Source: Sporomusaceae bacterium (lineage in GTDB: Bacteria > Bacillota > Negativicutes > Sporomusales > UBA7701). From it: a stretch of 64,000 bases of DNA. The position numbers and the translations under genes were made by a program. Under the pieces are notes generated by a model. The model made no database searches, was not told the DNA's origin, and saw only the letters and a program-made list of their open reading frames with translations. Location of the stretch: contig JAVKTQ010000011.1 in the NCBI GenBank assembly GCA_031460455.1, positions 1 to 64,000 of the forward strand, given 5' to 3'. Every line of letters starts with the position of its first letter. Position 1 is the stretch's first letter. This document shows, piece after piece, positions 27,419-37,495 of the stretch.

Positions 27419-29110
27419 TTACAGCACACAGTCTTCGCAGAGGGTGCCGCCGGTGAGAACTTGCTCCGCCCTACTCCCGTCCCTGTAGACGGTGACGCCC
27501 TTGCAGCCGCCGGCGTGAGCCTGCCGGAAGATGGCGGCGACGTCGGCTTCGCTGGCTTCGTGGGGCATGTTGACGGTTTTCGATACGCCGTTGTCGGTGA
27601 ACTCCTGGGCGGCGGCGAGATGGGCCACATGCCAGTAGGGGTCGATGGCGGGGGCGGTTGCGAGGACTTCTTTGACGTGGCCGGGGAGGGCGGTGTCCGC
27701 GACACTGCCGCAGGCGGCGATGGCTTCGGCGACTTCTTCCGTATACAGGTTACGTTGACTGAGGTAGTCGACGACGGTGCGGTTGACGCTGGTAAGCACA
27801 CGCCCTTCAAGGACGCGCCGGGAGAGGGCGAGGGCGAAGAGCGGCTCGATGCCGCTGGAGCAGCCGGCGATGATGCTGATGGTACCGGTGGGGGCGATGG
27901 TGGTGACGGTGGCGTTGCGCATGGCGGCAAAACCGCGGCCGGGGTAGACGCTGGCGGCAAAGGCCGGGAAGCTGCCGCGTTCGGCGCCGAGGAGGGCGGA
28001 TGCCTGCCGCGCTTCGCGGGTTATGAATTCGAGTAGCTGCCCGGTGAGGGCGGTGGCCGCCTTGCTGGCGTAAGGGATGTCGAGCATTATGAATACTTCG
28101 GCCAGCCCCATGATGCCAAGGCCGATTTTGCGGGTGCGGCGGGTGGCTTCGGCGACGGCTGGCAGAGGATGGTCGTTGATGTCGATGATGTTGTCGAGGA
28201 AGCGGACGGCGATGCGGACTGCTTCCCGCAGGCGGCCGAAGTCGATGCCGCCGGCAGCGACCAGCCTGGTGAGGTTTATCGAGCCGAGGACACAGGATTC
28301 GTAAGGCAGGAGGGGCTGCTCTGAGCAGGGGTTTGGGGCTTCGAAGCCGCCGAGGGCCGGGGTGGGGTTGAACCGGTTGACGGTGTCGAGGAAGAACAGG
28401 CCGGGTTCGCCGCTTTCCCACGCCATGCGCACGAGCAGGGCGAAGAGGCCGCGGGCCGCGACCGTCCGCGCGACGCTGCCGTCGCGGGGGCTGACGAGGG
28501 CGAAGGGGCGGTCTTCGGCGACAGCGTGCATGAAGTCGTCGGTTATCGCCACCGAGAGGTTGAAGTTGTTGAGGACGTCGTGGCTGCGTTTGGCGGTGAT
28601 GAATTGTTCGATGTCGGGGTGGTCGACCCTGAGGACGGCCATGTTGGCGCCGCGCCGCGCTGCGCCTTGTTTTACGACCTGGGTGGCGATGTCGTAGATG
28701 TGCATGAAGGATACCGGTCCGCTGGCGACGCCGCCGGTGGTGGATACCCTGTCGCCGGCCTGCCGCAGGCGCGAGAAGGCGAAGCCGGTGCCGCCGCCGC
28801 TCTGATGGATGAGGGCGGCGTTTTTGAGGGTTTCGAAGATGCTGGTGAGCGAGTCTTCGACAGGCAGCACGAAGCAGGCGGCGAGCTGGGCCCGCTCTTT
28901 GCCGGCGTTGATGAGGGCCGGAGAGTTTGGCAGGAAGACGAGGTCGGCCATCAGCCGCCGGTATTCGTCGGCCGCCCGGGCGGCGTCGCGGCCGTAAAGA
29001 GCTTCGGCGGCGGCGACGTGGTCGGCCACCCGCCGGAACATGTCCTCCGGAGTTTCGCCCTCTTTAAGGTAGCGGGCCTGAAGGACGGCCACGGCTTCGG
29101 GAGAAAACAT
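27419..29110 (-). CDS. nrdJ: adenosylcobalamin-dependent ribonucleoside-diphosphate reductase (class II)
   Basis: A 563-residue short class II RNR that reduces ribonucleotides using a B12-generated thiyl radical. Landmarks: FLPNSPALINAG, the first redox Cys in AACFVLPVEDS, HQSGGGTGFAFSRLR, the active-site stretch NPCSEQPLLPYESCVLGSIN with the radical Cys and Glu, and TIAPTGTISIIAGCSSGIEP. The C-terminus ends CEDCVL, the mobile Cys pair that re-reduces the active site. No N-terminal ATP-cone is present, so activity control by dATP is not expected. It starts 2 bp after typA, implying translational coupling. Confidence 0.92.
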   Translation of the reverse strand: MFSPEAVAVLQARYLKEGETPEDMFRRVADHVAAAEALYGRDAARAADEYRRLMADLVFLPNSPALINAGKERAQLAACFVLPVEDSLTSIFETLKNAALIHQSGGGTGFAFSRLRQAGDRVSTTGGVASGPVSFMHIYDIATQVVKQGAARRGANMAVLRVDHPDIEQFITAKRSHDVLNNFNLSVAITDDFMHAVAEDRPFALVSPRDGSVARTVAARGLFALLVRMAWESGEPGLFFLDTVNRFNPTPALGGFEAPNPCSEQPLLPYESCVLGSINLTRLVAAGGIDFGRLREAVRIAVRFLDNIIDINDHPLPAVAEATRRTRKIGLGIMGLAEVFIMLDIPYASKAATALTGQLLEFITREARQASALLGAERGSFPAFAASVYPGRGFAAMRNATVTTIAPTGTISIIAGCSSGIEPLFALALSRRVLEGRVLTSVNRTVVDYLSQRNLYTEEVAEAIAACGSVADTALPGHVKEVLATAPAIDPYWHVAHLAAAQEFTDNGVSKTVNMPHEASEADVAAIFRQAHAGGCKGVTVYRDGSRAEQVLTGGTLCEDCVL

Positions 29111-29112
29111 CC

Positions 29113-30942
29113 CTACTCCCCTTCCTGCGCCTCCTTGGCGTTTTTGCGCTCGCGGGCTCTGAGCTGCCGGTCGAGGGTGGATTTGCGCAGCCGGATGCTC
29201 TTGGGCGTGACTTCGACGGCTTCGTCGTCGTTGATCCACTCCAGCGCCTGCTCCAGGCTGAGGATGCGGGGCGAGGCGAGCCTGAGCGCCTCGTCCGCGG
29301 CGCTTGAGCGCATGTTGGTGACGTGCTTTTTCTTGCAGGGGTTTACTTCCATGTCCATTTCCCGTGCGTTTTCGCCGACGACCATGCCTTCGTAAATCGC
29401 CTGACCGGGGACGACGAACATCGTGCCGCGGTCCTGGACGCTGTGGATGCCGTAGGTGGTGGTTTCGCCGGTCTCGAAGGCGACGAGCGCGCCGCGGGTG
29501 CGGCCGGATATGTCGCCTTTGTAGGGAGCGTAGCCGTGGAAGATGTGGTGCATGATGCCGTAGCCTTTGGTGTTGGTGAGGAATTCGGAGCGGAAGCCGA
29601 TGAGGCCGCGGGCGGGGATGACGAATTCCAGCCGGAGGTAGCCGGCCAGTTCGACCATGTTGATGAGCTCGGCCCGGCGGGTGCCGAGGGCTTCCATGAC
29701 CGTCCCCATGTACTCGGGGGGTACGTCGACGGTGAGTCGCTCCAGCGGCTCGCATTTCTGGCCGTGGATGGTCTTGAGGATGACCCTGGGTTTGCCGACC
29801 TGAAATTCGTAGCCTTCGCGGCGCATTGTTTCGATGAGGATGGACAGATGAAGCTCGCCGCGGCCGGCGACTTCGAAGGAGTCGGGGCTGCCGGTTTCGT
29901 CAACCCGCAGGCTGACGTTGGTTTCAACTTCCCGGAACAGCCGCTCGCGCAGATGACGGCTGGTGACGTATTGTCCTTCTTTGCCGGCGAACGGACTGGT
30001 GTTGACGCTGAAGATCATCGCGAGTGTCGGTTCGTCGACCTTGATCGCCGGCAGGGCTTCGGGGTTTTCGGTGTCGGCGATGGTTTCGCCGATGTTGACG
30101 GTGTCGAGGCCGGTGATGGCGACGATGTCGCCGAGGGCGGCGTCTTTGACTTCGGTGCGCTTGAGGCCTTCGTAGACATAGAGGCGGCTTAGCTTGGCCC
30201 GCGTTTCGGTTTCGCCGTTGAGGATGGTGACCGTCTGGCCGCTCTGCACCCGGCCCCGCATGACGCGGCCGATGGCGATACGGCCGACGTAGTCGTCGTA
30301 GTCGAGGGTGGTGACCATGATCTGCAGCGGCCCGTCAATGTCGCCGTGGGGGGCGGGAACGGCGGAGATCAGCAGGTCGAACAGCGGTTTGAGGTCCTGG
30401 CTGTCGTCGTCCATGCTGAGTTTGGCGATGCCGTCGCGGGCGGTGGCGTAGACGACGGGGAAGTCGAGCTGCTTGTCGTCGGCTTCAAGCTCGATGAAGA
30501 GTTCGAGGACTTCGTCGAGCACGTCTTCAACCCGCTGGTCGGGGCGGTCGATCTTGTTGATGACGACGATGGCCTGAAGGTCCTGTTCGAGCGCTTTGCG
30601 CAGGACGTATTTCGTCTGGGGCATCGGTCCCTCGAAGGCGTCGACGAGGAGCAGCACGCAGTCGACCATGTTGAGCACCCGTTCGACTTCGCCGCCGAAG
30701 TCGGCGTGGCCGGGGGTGTCGACGATGTTGATCTTGACCCCGCCGTAGATGATGGCGGTGTTTTTGGCGAGGATGGTGATGCCGCGCTCGCGCTCGAGTT
30801 CGTTGGAGTCCATGACGCGTTCGATTACTTGTTCGTTGCTGCGGAATACGCCGCTCTGCTTGAGCATGGCGTCGACGAGCGTTGTTTTGCCGTGGTCGAC
30901 GTGGGCGATGATGGCGATGTTGCGTAGGTCGTTGCGTTGCAT
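29113..30942 (-). CDS. typA: translational GTPase TypA/BipA
   Basis: A 609-residue ribosome-associated GTPase. The GTPase domain shows P-loop [15 protein letters not shown] at 14-28, [17 protein letters not shown] and [12 protein letters not shown]-like domains II, III and V follow, then the TypA-specific C-terminal domain (ANTHDM-like [17 protein letters not shown]). It helps 50S assembly and stress or cold adaptation. It is followed after 2 bp by nrdJ. Confidence 0.96.
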   Translation of the reverse strand: MQRNDLRNIAIIAHVDHGKTTLVDAMLKQSGVFRSNEQVIERVMDSNELERERGITILAKNTAIIYGGVKINIVDTPGHADFGGEVERVLNMVDCVLLLVDAFEGPMPQTKYVLRKALEQDLQAIVVINKIDRPDQRVEDVLDEVLELFIELEADDKQLDFPVVYATARDGIAKLSMDDDSQDLKPLFDLLISAVPAPHGDIDGPLQIMVTTLDYDDYVGRIAIGRVMRGRVQSGQTVTILNGETETRAKLSRLYVYEGLKRTEVKDAALGDIVAITGLDTVNIGETIADTENPEALPAIKVDEPTLAMIFSVNTSPFAGKEGQYVTSRHLRERLFREVETNVSLRVDETGSPDSFEVAGRGELHLSILIETMRREGYEFQVGKPRVILKTIHGQKCEPLERLTVDVPPEYMGTVMEALGTRRAELINMVELAGYLRLEFVIPARGLIGFRSEFLTNTKGYGIMHHIFHGYAPYKGDISGRTRGALVAFETGETTTYGIHSVQDRGTMFVVPGQAIYEGMVVGENAREMDMEVNPCKKKHVTNMRSSAADEALRLASPRILSLEQALEWINDDEAVEVTPKSIRLRKSTLDRQLRARERKNAKEAQEGE

Positions 30943-31025
30943 TAATTTTTCCTCCTGTAGCCTGTTGCTTGTAAAATGCCGCGAGTATTATTTAGTCTCC
31001 TGCATAGCGGGATGCTATTATGCGG

Positions 31026-32657
31026 TTATTTTTCGCCGTTGCCGTTTGCGCCGGCTTCGTCAAGTGTTTTGCGAACGTATTTGCGTACTTTCTGGGCGCC
31101 GCGCAATATTGCGGAAAGCTTGGCGGGACCTGCCGCGCCGGCCGCCTCCAGCCGCTTGCGCAGTTCCATGAATTCGCTGTCGAGCTGTTCGATGAGTTCC
31201 TGCAGTTCGATGACCGCCGGGTCGACGAGCACCAGGCCGCTGAATTCGATGCTGTAGCTGCGGCCGTCGATGACGGCGACGTCGCCGAAGTTTGGCACAT
31301 AGGCGGGGTAGCCGAGTTGGGTTTTTATGACGCCGGCGAAGGCGTTCGACTGCTCGGGCTCGCCATGGACGATGAAGATGTTGGCCGGGGGTTCCTTGAA
31401 CATCGTCAGCCATTTGACGAGGTATTCCTGGTCGGCGTGGGCCGAGAAGCCGTCAAGGTTATGAATCTTCGCCCGTACGCCCACTTCCTCGCCCATGATT
31501 TTTACCCGTTTGACGCCTTCGACGAGCCGCCTCCCAAGGCTGCCTTCGGCCTGGTAGCCGACGAGGATGACGCTTGATTCCGGCCGCCAGAGGTTGTGTT
31601 TGAGGTGGTGGAGGATGCGGCCGGCGTCGGCCATGCCGCTGGCCGAGATGATGATGGCCGGCTCTTTGAGGAAGTTGATGGCTTTGGATTCGTCGGGCGT
31701 CCGGGTGAATTTGAGGCGCAACAGCCTGTTGAGGTTGTCGTTTTTGCCGTACAGCATCTCGTGGGCTTCGGCGTCGAAAACCTCCGGGTGATGGGTGAAT
31801 ATATCGGTGGCCGAGATGGCCAACGGGCTGTCGATGAAGACGGGAATGTCGGGAATTTTACCGGCTTTGAGCAGTTTGTAAAGGTAGTAGACGATGGTCT
31901 GGGTGCGGCCGACGGCGAAGGCGGGGATGACGATGTTGCCGCCGCGGGCCACGGTTTCGTTTATTATCGCCGCCAGGGCCTCGCCTTTGTCGTACTGCTC
32001 GTGGTTGCGGTTGCCGTAGGTGGATTCCATGACGATGTAGTCGGCGGCTTCGATGGCGGACGGGTCTTTTATGAGCGGCTGGTCGGGCTGCCCGAGGTCG
32101 CCGGAGAAAACGAATTTGACTGTTTTGCCGTTTTCGGTGACCCATATTTCGATGATCGATGAGCCGAGGATGTGGCCGGCGTCGTTGAAGCACACGGTTA
32201 TTTCCGGCGTGATGTCAAGCTTTTGGCCGTAGGGCTTGGGGTCGAAATTTTTTAGGCAGGCGTAAGCGTCGTCGACGGTGTAGAGCGGTTCGAGGGGGGG
32301 CTTGCCGGCGCGGCGGCCTTTGCGGCCTGCTATTTCGGCTTCGAATTCCTGGATGTGGGCGCTGTCCGGCAGCATGATGCGGCATAGGTCAGCGGTGGCT
32401 TCGGTGGCGTATATTTTTCCTTTGTAGCCTGCTTTGCACAGTTTCGGCAGCAGGCCGCTATGGTCGATGTGGGCGTGGGTGAGGAGGACGGCGTCTATCG
32501 CGGCCGGTTCGAAGCGGAACGCCCGCCGGTTGAGGGCTTCGGTCGCTTTCGAGCCCTGGAACATGCCGCAGTCCACCAGGATTTTGCTCTCGCCTGCTTC
32601 CAGGAGGTATGAAGAACCGGTAACCATTCCCGATGCTCCCAAAAACGTCAGTCGCAT
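31026..32657 (-). CDS. metallo-beta-lactamase/beta-CASP RNA-processing nuclease (CPSF73-like)
   Basis: A 543-residue protein. The MBL domain has the metal-binding HAHIDHSG near residue 60 and later FSGDLG and EST-YGNR. The beta-CASP region follows ([15 protein letters not shown]), then the KH-like C-terminal metallo-hydrolase motif with [15 protein letters not shown] and FSAHADQ. These proteins are exonucleases or endonucleases of RNA resembling CPSF73 and the archaeal aCPSF enzymes. A further 80-residue C-terminal tail is Glu/Arg/Ala-rich and probably helical. ATG at 32657 with AAGGAG is preferred to the upstream in-frame Met. Confidence 0.9.
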   Translation of the reverse strand: MRLTFLGASGMVTGSSYLLEAGESKILVDCGMFQGSKATEALNRRAFRFEPAAIDAVLLTHAHIDHSGLLPKLCKAGYKGKIYATEATADLCRIMLPDSAHIQEFEAEIAGRKGRRAGKPPLEPLYTVDDAYACLKNFDPKPYGQKLDITPEITVCFNDAGHILGSSIIEIWVTENGKTVKFVFSGDLGQPDQPLIKDPSAIEAADYIVMESTYGNRNHEQYDKGEALAAIINETVARGGNIVIPAFAVGRTQTIVYYLYKLLKAGKIPDIPVFIDSPLAISATDIFTHHPEVFDAEAHEMLYGKNDNLNRLLRLKFTRTPDESKAINFLKEPAIIISASGMADAGRILHHLKHNLWRPESSVILVGYQAEGSLGRRLVEGVKRVKIMGEEVGVRAKIHNLDGFSAHADQEYLVKWLTMFKEPPANIFIVHGEPEQSNAFAGVIKTQLGYPAYVPNFGDVAVIDGRSYSIEFSGLVLVDPAVIELQELIEQLDSEFMELRKRLEAAGAAGPAKLSAILRGAQKVRKYVRKTLDEAGANGNGEK

Positions 32658-32738
32658 GTTTTTTCGCTCCTTCGCCAGATTATACAAATATTTGCCAACG
32701 CATTTTACTTCCACGTTAGTATATCATTTCCTGCCCAA

Positions 32739-32765
32739 TAAAAAAAGCGGAGAATGTCCCCGCTT
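32739..32765 (-). terminator. terminator of murB
   Basis: Arms AAGCGG / CCGCTT with a T-run (TTTTTTTAT) on the minus strand, 15 bp after the murB stop. Confidence 0.75.
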
Positions 32766-32779
32766 AATTGCCCTCTCCC

Positions 32780-33706
32780 CTATTCTTCGCCGAAGATGCG
32801 GACCTCTGGCTGCAGCCTCACGCCAAACCGCTCCTGGACCTGGCGCTGCACTTCTTTGATGAGGGCCAGTACGTCGGCGGCGGTGGCGCCCCCGGCGTTG
32901 ACGATAAAGCCGGCATGTTTCCCGGATACCTGCGCGCCGCCGATTTTGAAGCCTTTGAGGCCGGCCTGCTCGATGAGGGTGCCGGCGAAGTAGCCGGGGG
33001 GACGCTTGAAGGTGCTGCCGGCGCTGGGCATTTCGATGGGCTGTTTGGCTTCGCGGCGGTTCGTGTAGTCGTTCATTTTCGTGTCGATTGCGTCGTCGTC
33101 GCCGGCTGCGAGCGCTAGCTCGACCTCGCAGATGATGCAGCCGTTGTGCTGGAAGACGCTGTCCCGGTAGCCGAAGCGGATGTCGGCGTGTCCGAAGCGC
33201 TGCAGTCTCCCGTCGGCGCATACCGCGGTGACGGCCGCAACGACACAGCCGATTTCGCCTTCGTAGGCGCCGGCGTTCATGAAGACCGCGCCGCCGATGC
33301 TTCCCGGGATGCCGACGGCAAATTCCAGCCCGGTTAGCCCTTGGCCGGCGGCGTAGCGGGCGACGTCGCCTAAGGACGCCCCGGCGCCCGCTTTGACTGT
33401 CGTGCCGCTATGGGTGATGCTGCCCATCGTGGCGTCGAATTTCAGCACCAGACCGCGGATGCCTTTGTCGCGGACGAGTACGTTGGAGCCGTTGCCGAGG
33501 ATGGTTACAGGCATGCCGTATTCGCGGGCGACAACAAGCACCGCCGCCACTTCCCGGGTGGAGGCGGGCAGGACGAGATAGTCGGCCGGGCCGCCGATGC
33601 GGAAGGTGGTATGCTTGGACAGGGGTTCGTCGAGCAAAAGACGGGGGGCGGCGATGACTTTCTGCAGTTGTGTGAAGAAGTCGTCCTTTAATTTAATCTT
33701 TTGCAA
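32780..33706 (-). CDS. murB: UDP-N-acetylenolpyruvoylglucosamine reductase
   Basis: A 308-residue FAD enzyme that reduces enolpyruvyl-UDP-GlcNAc to UDP-MurNAc with NADPH in peptidoglycan synthesis. FAD-binding motif TILGNGSNVLVRDKGI (about 70-85), the type II MurB pattern FRIGGPADYLVLP, GIPGSIGGAVFMNAGAY and the catalytic Ser in PSAGSTFKRP are visible. It lacks the extra loop of type I enzymes. Its start overlaps the end of the ylbF-like gene by 14 bp. Confidence 0.96.
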   Translation of the reverse strand: MQKIKLKDDFFTQLQKVIAAPRLLLDEPLSKHTTFRIGGPADYLVLPASTREVAAVLVVAREYGMPVTILGNGSNVLVRDKGIRGLVLKFDATMGSITHSGTTVKAGAGASLGDVARYAAGQGLTGLEFAVGIPGSIGGAVFMNAGAYEGEIGCVVAAVTAVCADGRLQRFGHADIRFGYRDSVFQHNGCIICEVELALAAGDDDAIDTKMNDYTNRREAKQPIEMPSAGSTFKRPPGYFAGTLIEQAGLKGFKIGGAQVSGKHAGFIVNAGGATAADVLALIKEVQRQVQERFGVRLQPEVRIFGEE

Positions 33707-34040
33707 ACAAATCCAGTCCTTCGGCGACCGAGTCGCCTATAATTTTGCTTATGTCGGCCATGATGCGCTGAAAACGGAAGTACGCTTCGAGAAATACCCG
33801 CGCTTTGCCGTTCATGGCAAGCAGTTCGTACATCCTGTGCAGCGCCTCGGTCTTGGCCGCATCTTCCTTGCCGGCGAGCGCCTCGTATTCGAGTTCCATT
33901 TTTTTGCGGAGAAAATCCTGGACCATTTTCTTGGCGTCCGGGTCGGCCGCGAGGGCTTCCTTGGCGACCAGGAAAGCGCGGTATTCGTCAGACGCTTTGA
34001 GTGTTCGGGCCAGTTCGTGCGCCTTGTCGTACGGGTTCAA
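33693..34040 (-). CDS. YlbF/YmcA family protein
   Basis: About 115 residues, all alpha-helical, with the Com_YlbF pattern (AHELARTLKASDEYRAFLVAKEAL split over two helices, then KKMVQDFLRKKMELEYEAL). In Bacillus the YlbF-YmcA-YaaT complex acts with RNase Y on mRNA maturation and affects competence and sporulation. The TTG at 34040 is preferred since the GGGAGG site lies 7 nt before it; the ATG five codons earlier precedes that site. It overlaps murB. Confidence 0.82.
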   Translation of the reverse strand: MNPYDKAHELARTLKASDEYRAFLVAKEALAADPDAKKMVQDFLRKKMELEYEALAGKEDAAKTEALHRMYELLAMNGKARVFLEAYFRFQRIMADISKIIGDSVAEGLDLFAKD

Positions 34041-34175
34041 GCATATTCCTCCCATATACTATGTATCTTATGCTCCCCGGCACAGATTAATACATCGCGG
34101 CCGAGGGGGCATACCGCGGGGACATAGGTGTATTCAATAACATGTCTGCCAACTCCTGCCGGTCATGGGAAAATG

Positions 34176-34207
34176 AAAGAAACGCCCTGCCTGCCGGCGG
34201 GGCGTTT
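34176..34207 (-). terminator. terminator of the chemoreceptor at 34345
   Basis: Arms AAACGCCC / GGGCGTTT with a GC-rich internal part and a T-rich tail (CTTTCATTTT) on the minus strand. It lies downstream of hairpin repeat copy B. Confidence 0.75.
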
Positions 34208-34224
34208 GGCAATAAGCCGGAGAC

Positions 34225-34339
34225 TTTATATGAGGTTCCAGATGCAAGGCGCACCGGAGAAGCGCGCCGCGCCGCGTACTTCGGGCGTACGCAAGCAAGC
34301 GCTTTGAGGAGCAACGCCGCAGATGGGGCCTCAGATAAG
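34225..34339 (-). repeat. long hairpin repeat family, copy B
   Basis: About 115 nt. Outer arms TTATATGAGG and CCTCAGATAA pair apart from one mismatch. Core sequences are TTCCAGATGCAAGGCG and AACGCCGCAGATGG; tip GCGTACTTCGGGCGTACGC. It begins 5 nt after the chemoreceptor stop codon and is followed by a terminator. Confidence 0.85.
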
Positions 34340-34344
34340 GTCGA

Positions 34345-35184
34345 CTATTTGTCGAGGCTGAGGTTGTCGGCCATGTGATCAAGCTCCTGGGCCATGCTGC
34401 CGGCCTGCTGGACCGCGCCGGCTACATGGGCGAGGGCGCCCGCGATCTGGCCGATGACGTCGTTGACCTGGCTGAGTTGGCCATAGGTGCTGTCGCTGTC
34501 GGTCTGGATGGCTTTGACGATGTCTTCGATTTTTTTGATGGAGTCGGCGGTGCCGATGGCGAGTTTGCGGATTTCTTCGGCCACGACGCCGAAGCCCCGG
34601 CCGGCGTCGCCCACCCGGGCCGCCTCGATGGCGGCGTTGAGACCCAGCAGGTTGGTCTGTCCGGCGATGGTTTTGATGAGACCGATAACCTGGTCGGTTT
34701 CTTTGACCCGCTGCTGCGATTCCTGGGAGAGCCGGGAGAGGTTGGCGCTGACGGTGGCGATTTCTTCCGCCTGGGCGGAGATTTCTTCGGTGGTGCTGGC
34801 GAGGACGCTGATGCTGTCGCTCAGTTTGCCGGCCATGTCCTTTAGGGCGTCCTGACGGTCGGTCTGCTCGATGACAACCACCCCGCCTACCACCCGTCCG
34901 TCGGCGTCGGATACCGGATAGGCTGTTGCGATGTACGGCAACCCGAAAGTCGCCTTATCCCCCCGTACGACTACGCGGCGCTTTTCTTCCATAGCCTTGA
35001 CAATTGCGGTTCCGGGCTTTAATGGAGTCCCCTCCGGAATTTTAAGGTCGAGTTTCTGCGACGGACGGTAAAAGAGGTACTTTTCCCGGTCGGTAATGGC
35101 TACGCCGATTTCGCCGGCGTGGAGGTCGACAAGCACCGGCATGACGTGCAGGAAGTGTTCGAGGACGGGGTTTCTGTCACTCAA
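34345..35184 (-). CDS. soluble methyl-accepting chemotaxis-type receptor (second copy)
   Basis: A 279-residue cytoplasmic chemoreceptor without transmembrane helix or HAMP. Residues 1-115 are a sensory domain ([36 protein letters not shown]); residues 130-275 are the signalling coiled coil with [19 protein letters not shown] and [15 protein letters not shown]. It has the same architecture as the protein at 3453-4322 but the sensory domain differs, so the ligand is probably different. Start TTG with GGGGAG upstream. Its 3' end carries hairpin repeat copy B. Confidence 0.88.
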   Translation of the reverse strand: MSDRNPVLEHFLHVMPVLVDLHAGEIGVAITDREKYLFYRPSQKLDLKIPEGTPLKPGTAIVKAMEEKRRVVVRGDKATFGLPYIATAYPVSDADGRVVGGVVVIEQTDRQDALKDMAGKLSDSISVLASTTEEISAQAEEIATVSANLSRLSQESQQRVKETDQVIGLIKTIAGQTNLLGLNAAIEAARVGDAGRGFGVVAEEIRKLAIGTADSIKKIEDIVKAIQTDSDSTYGQLSQVNDVIGQIAGALAHVAGAVQQAGSMAQELDHMADNLSLDK

Positions 35185-35219
35185 ATATCTCTCCCCCTTT
35201 TATTTATTAATGTAATTTC

Positions 35220-36083
35220 TTAGCGGTTTGCCAAAGCATTCCGGTAGTATTCCTGCATGGTCTTGGCGTCGGCGGCCTGGGTGCCGGCCGATTCGCAGAC
35301 GATCCGCGGCGTGTAGCCGCGGGCGGCGATGACGTCGAGGAGCGGCTCGTGGGGCGGCCCGTAGTCGTCGCCGAATGTCCAATGACGTTTTTCGCCCGCT
35401 TTGGTGAATTCGATGCGGCTGAAGTGGATGTGGACGGCGGCGGCTTTCTGTTCGCCCAGTTTCTCGGCGACGAGGTCGAAGGCGGCCTCGTATTCGGCGC
35501 GGGTGGTGTAGCGGCCGCCGGTGACGGCGTGAAGGTGGCCGAAGTCGATGGTGGGGATTGTCCATTCGCTCAAGGCGCAGAAAGCCAGCACTTCCTCAAG
35601 GTTGCCGAGCTGGTTCTGTTTGCCCATCGTTTCCGGGGCGAGGTAGATTCCTGCCAGCAGCCCTTGCTTGTCGGCTTCCTCCAGGATGGCGAGGAAAAGC
35701 GCGGTGGCACGGTCGATCGCCTGGTGCCTGGGCTGCTTGCCCGGACCGCCGATGTGAAAGGTGACGCGGTCGGCACCCAGCCAGCGGGCGGCTTCGAGCG
35801 ATTTGAGGATGTGCCTGGTGGTGTTGGCGGCGATGGTCGGGTCTTCGGTGGCCAGGTTGATGTAGTAAGGGGCGTGAACGCTGAGCTTTACGCCGTGCCG
35901 CAGGGCGGCCTCGCCGATGGCCCGGGCGGTTTCCTCGCGGATGGTGACGCCGCGGCTGCACTGGTATTCGTAAGCGTCGAGACCCATGGAGGCCAGCCAC
36001 GCCGGCATTTCGACCGAGGCCTTGTATCCCGCTGCGTAGAATGCGTCCGGGTTTCCGGCCGGACCGAATTGAGCTTGCGCCAT
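35220..36083 (-). CDS. TIM-barrel protein of the AP endonuclease family 2 / xylose isomerase-like group
   Basis: A 287-residue protein resembling deoxyribonuclease IV (Nfo): SVHAPYYINLATEDP, ADRVTFHIGGPGKQ, LAPETMGKQNQLGN, TIDFGHLHAVTGG and VHIHFSRIEFTKAGEKRH match the metal-site strands of that family. It lacks certainty as a true AP endonuclease since relatives annotated only as TIM-barrel isomerase-like proteins are common in anaerobes. RBS CAGGAG supports the ATG. It lies between the chemoreceptor and trmL on the same strand. Confidence 0.78.
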   Translation of the reverse strand: MAQAQFGPAGNPDAFYAAGYKASVEMPAWLASMGLDAYEYQCSRGVTIREETARAIGEAALRHGVKLSVHAPYYINLATEDPTIAANTTRHILKSLEAARWLGADRVTFHIGGPGKQPRHQAIDRATALFLAILEEADKQGLLAGIYLAPETMGKQNQLGNLEEVLAFCALSEWTIPTIDFGHLHAVTGGRYTTRAEYEAAFDLVAEKLGEQKAAAVHIHFSRIEFTKAGEKRHWTFGDDYGPPHEPLLDVIAARGYTPRIVCESAGTQAADAKTMQEYYRNALANR

Positions 36084-36126
36084 TCTTAATCAACTCCTGC
36101 AAAAATTATGCCAGTTTGTCGTTTTT

Positions 36127-36585
36127 TCAAAGCAAATCCCGAAAGCCGTTCTGGCGCAGAGCTTCGTATACGACGACGGCGACGGCGTTGGAAAGGTTGA
36201 GCGATCTCGCGCCGGCCAGCATCGGGATGCGCACGCAGCGGGAACGGTTGGGGCCAAGGATGGTGTCCGGCAGTCCGGCCGTTTCCCGACCGAAAACAAG
36301 CACGTCTGCGGGGGTGTAGGCGACCTCGTGGTAGAACCGGTCGGCTTTGGTGGTGTTGAAGTGGAAGTTCAGGCCGTCGTACAGCTTCTCGACGGCGGCG
36401 AAGGAGTCGTGGTAGTGGACTTTGACGAGATGCCAGTAGTCGAGGCCGGCTCTCTTGAGGTAGCGGTCGTCGGTGGAGAAGCCGAGCGGCCGCACGAGGT
36501 GCAGTTCGCAGCCGGTCGCGGCGCACAGACGGGCGATGTTGCCGGTGTTGCCCGGTATTTCCGGTTCGACGAGGACGATGTGCAT
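36127..36585 (-). CDS. trmL: tRNA (cytidine/uridine-2'-O-)-methyltransferase TrmL
   Basis: A 152-residue SPOUT methyltransferase that 2'-O-methylates the wobble base (position 34) of tRNA-Leu. Family motifs are PEIPGNTGNIARLCAATG (8-25), VFGRETAGLP near 98 and the knot-forming C-terminus MLAGARSLNLSNAVAVVVYEA. Length matches the minimal TrmL/YibK form. Confidence 0.94.
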   Translation of the reverse strand: MHIVLVEPEIPGNTGNIARLCAATGCELHLVRPLGFSTDDRYLKRAGLDYWHLVKVHYHDSFAAVEKLYDGLNFHFNTTKADRFYHEVAYTPADVLVFGRETAGLPDTILGPNRSRCVRIPMLAGARSLNLSNAVAVVVYEALRQNGFRDLL

Positions 36586-36710
36586 GGGTCACCTCTGCGC
36601 GGACCGCATTGGCGGAGAAGCCTGCGGTCTTGTCTATTATTATGTACACGATTGTCCGTATAACGATACAGCAACGGCGGTTGTCTGCGAAACCGTTGTC
36701 CGCAGGACGG

Positions 36711-36992
36711 TCACAGGTAGTCGACGCTAAAGGCGACGACTTCGGCTTCGCCGCAATCGTCGATGATCCGCCTGACGAGTTCGACCTGTCGGGCGAGTAC
36801 GGCCCGGCTGCTGCCGGCGATGGCGATTTCGACGGCCGCGCGCTGCCAGGTGTCCTGGTGCCCGGTCTCGGCCGCGGAGGCGCCGCAGCGGGAGCGGATG
36901 CGCCCGACGACGCTGCGCACGACCTGGCGCTTGGCTTTGAGCGAACCGGCGGCGGGGATGAATAGTTCGACGGCGCATACGACGACCGCCAT
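36711..36992 (-). CDS. DUF503 (YlxP-like) protein
   Basis: A 93-residue protein with the DUF503 pattern: VVVCAVELFIPAAGSLK, AKRQVVRSVVGRIRSR, and a central stretch QRAAVEIAIAGSS. In Bacillus the homologue YlxP lies in the nusA-infB operon and is thought to act near ribosomes. Here it sits 2 bp downstream of a YjbQ-type gene, so the two are probably co-translated. Confidence 0.85.
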   Translation of the reverse strand: MAVVVCAVELFIPAAGSLKAKRQVVRSVVGRIRSRCGASAAETGHQDTWQRAAVEIAIAGSSRAVLARQVELVRRIIDDCGEAEVVAFSVDYL

Positions 36993-36994
36993 GA

Positions 36995-37393
36995 CTAACG
37001 GCCGACGAGGGTGACGCAGACCGTCCGCCGGCGCGGGCCGTCGAATTCACCCAGGTATATCGCCTGCCAGGTGCCGAGTACGAGTCCGCCGCCCGTTATC
37101 GGCATGGTGGCCGCCGCGCCCAGCAGGGAAGCTTTGATGTGGGCCGGGGAGTTGCCTTCGGCGTGGCGGTAGGGCAGCGACGGCACCAGCTTGTCGAGGC
37201 CGGCGAGCATGTCGGCGACGACGTCGGGGTCGGCGTTCTCGTTGATGGTGACGCCGGCGGTGGTGTGGGGAACAAAGACGTGGCAAAGCCCTTCGCCGAC
37301 GCCGCCGGCTCTGACGATGGCGGCGACCTGGGCGGTGATGTCGATGAACCCCTCGGTGGGGGTGGCGACGACGAATTTTTCCATGAGGCTCAC
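36995..37393 (-). CDS. YjbQ/UPF0047 family protein
   Basis: A 132-residue protein with the UPF0047 signature: CHVFVPHTTAGVTINENADP near 39-58, DMLAGLDKLVP and the His in YRHAEGNSPAHIKASLLG, plus GTWQAIYLGEFDGPR at the C-terminus. Some members show secondary thiamine-phosphate synthase activity in vitro; the natural role is unsettled. Start ATG with AAAGAGGTG upstream. Confidence 0.9.
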   Translation of the reverse strand: MSLMEKFVVATPTEGFIDITAQVAAIVRAGGVGEGLCHVFVPHTTAGVTINENADPDVVADMLAGLDKLVPSLPYRHAEGNSPAHIKASLLGAAATMPITGGGLVLGTWQAIYLGEFDGPRRRTVCVTLVGR

Positions 37394-37451
37394 CTCTTTG
37401 TTGTTATAGTTCCATAGCGGGCGGTAAAAATCCTATATCCGGCCTATAAAA

Positions 37452-37479
37452 CAAAAACGCCCCGCGGGGGGGACGCTTT
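37452..37479 (-). terminator. terminator of the ferredoxin transcript
   Basis: GC-rich hairpin (GCGTCCCC / GGGGCG arms) with TTTTTGTTTT on the minus strand, downstream of hairpin repeat copy D. Confidence 0.7.
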
Positions 37480-37495
37480 CTTGCCTAAAAGCCGA

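Noticed and set aside
34085-34130. 12-codon minus-strand ORF upstream of the ylbF-like gene
   Set aside because: It has an ATG and stop, but no ribosome binding site before it and it is too short to judge.
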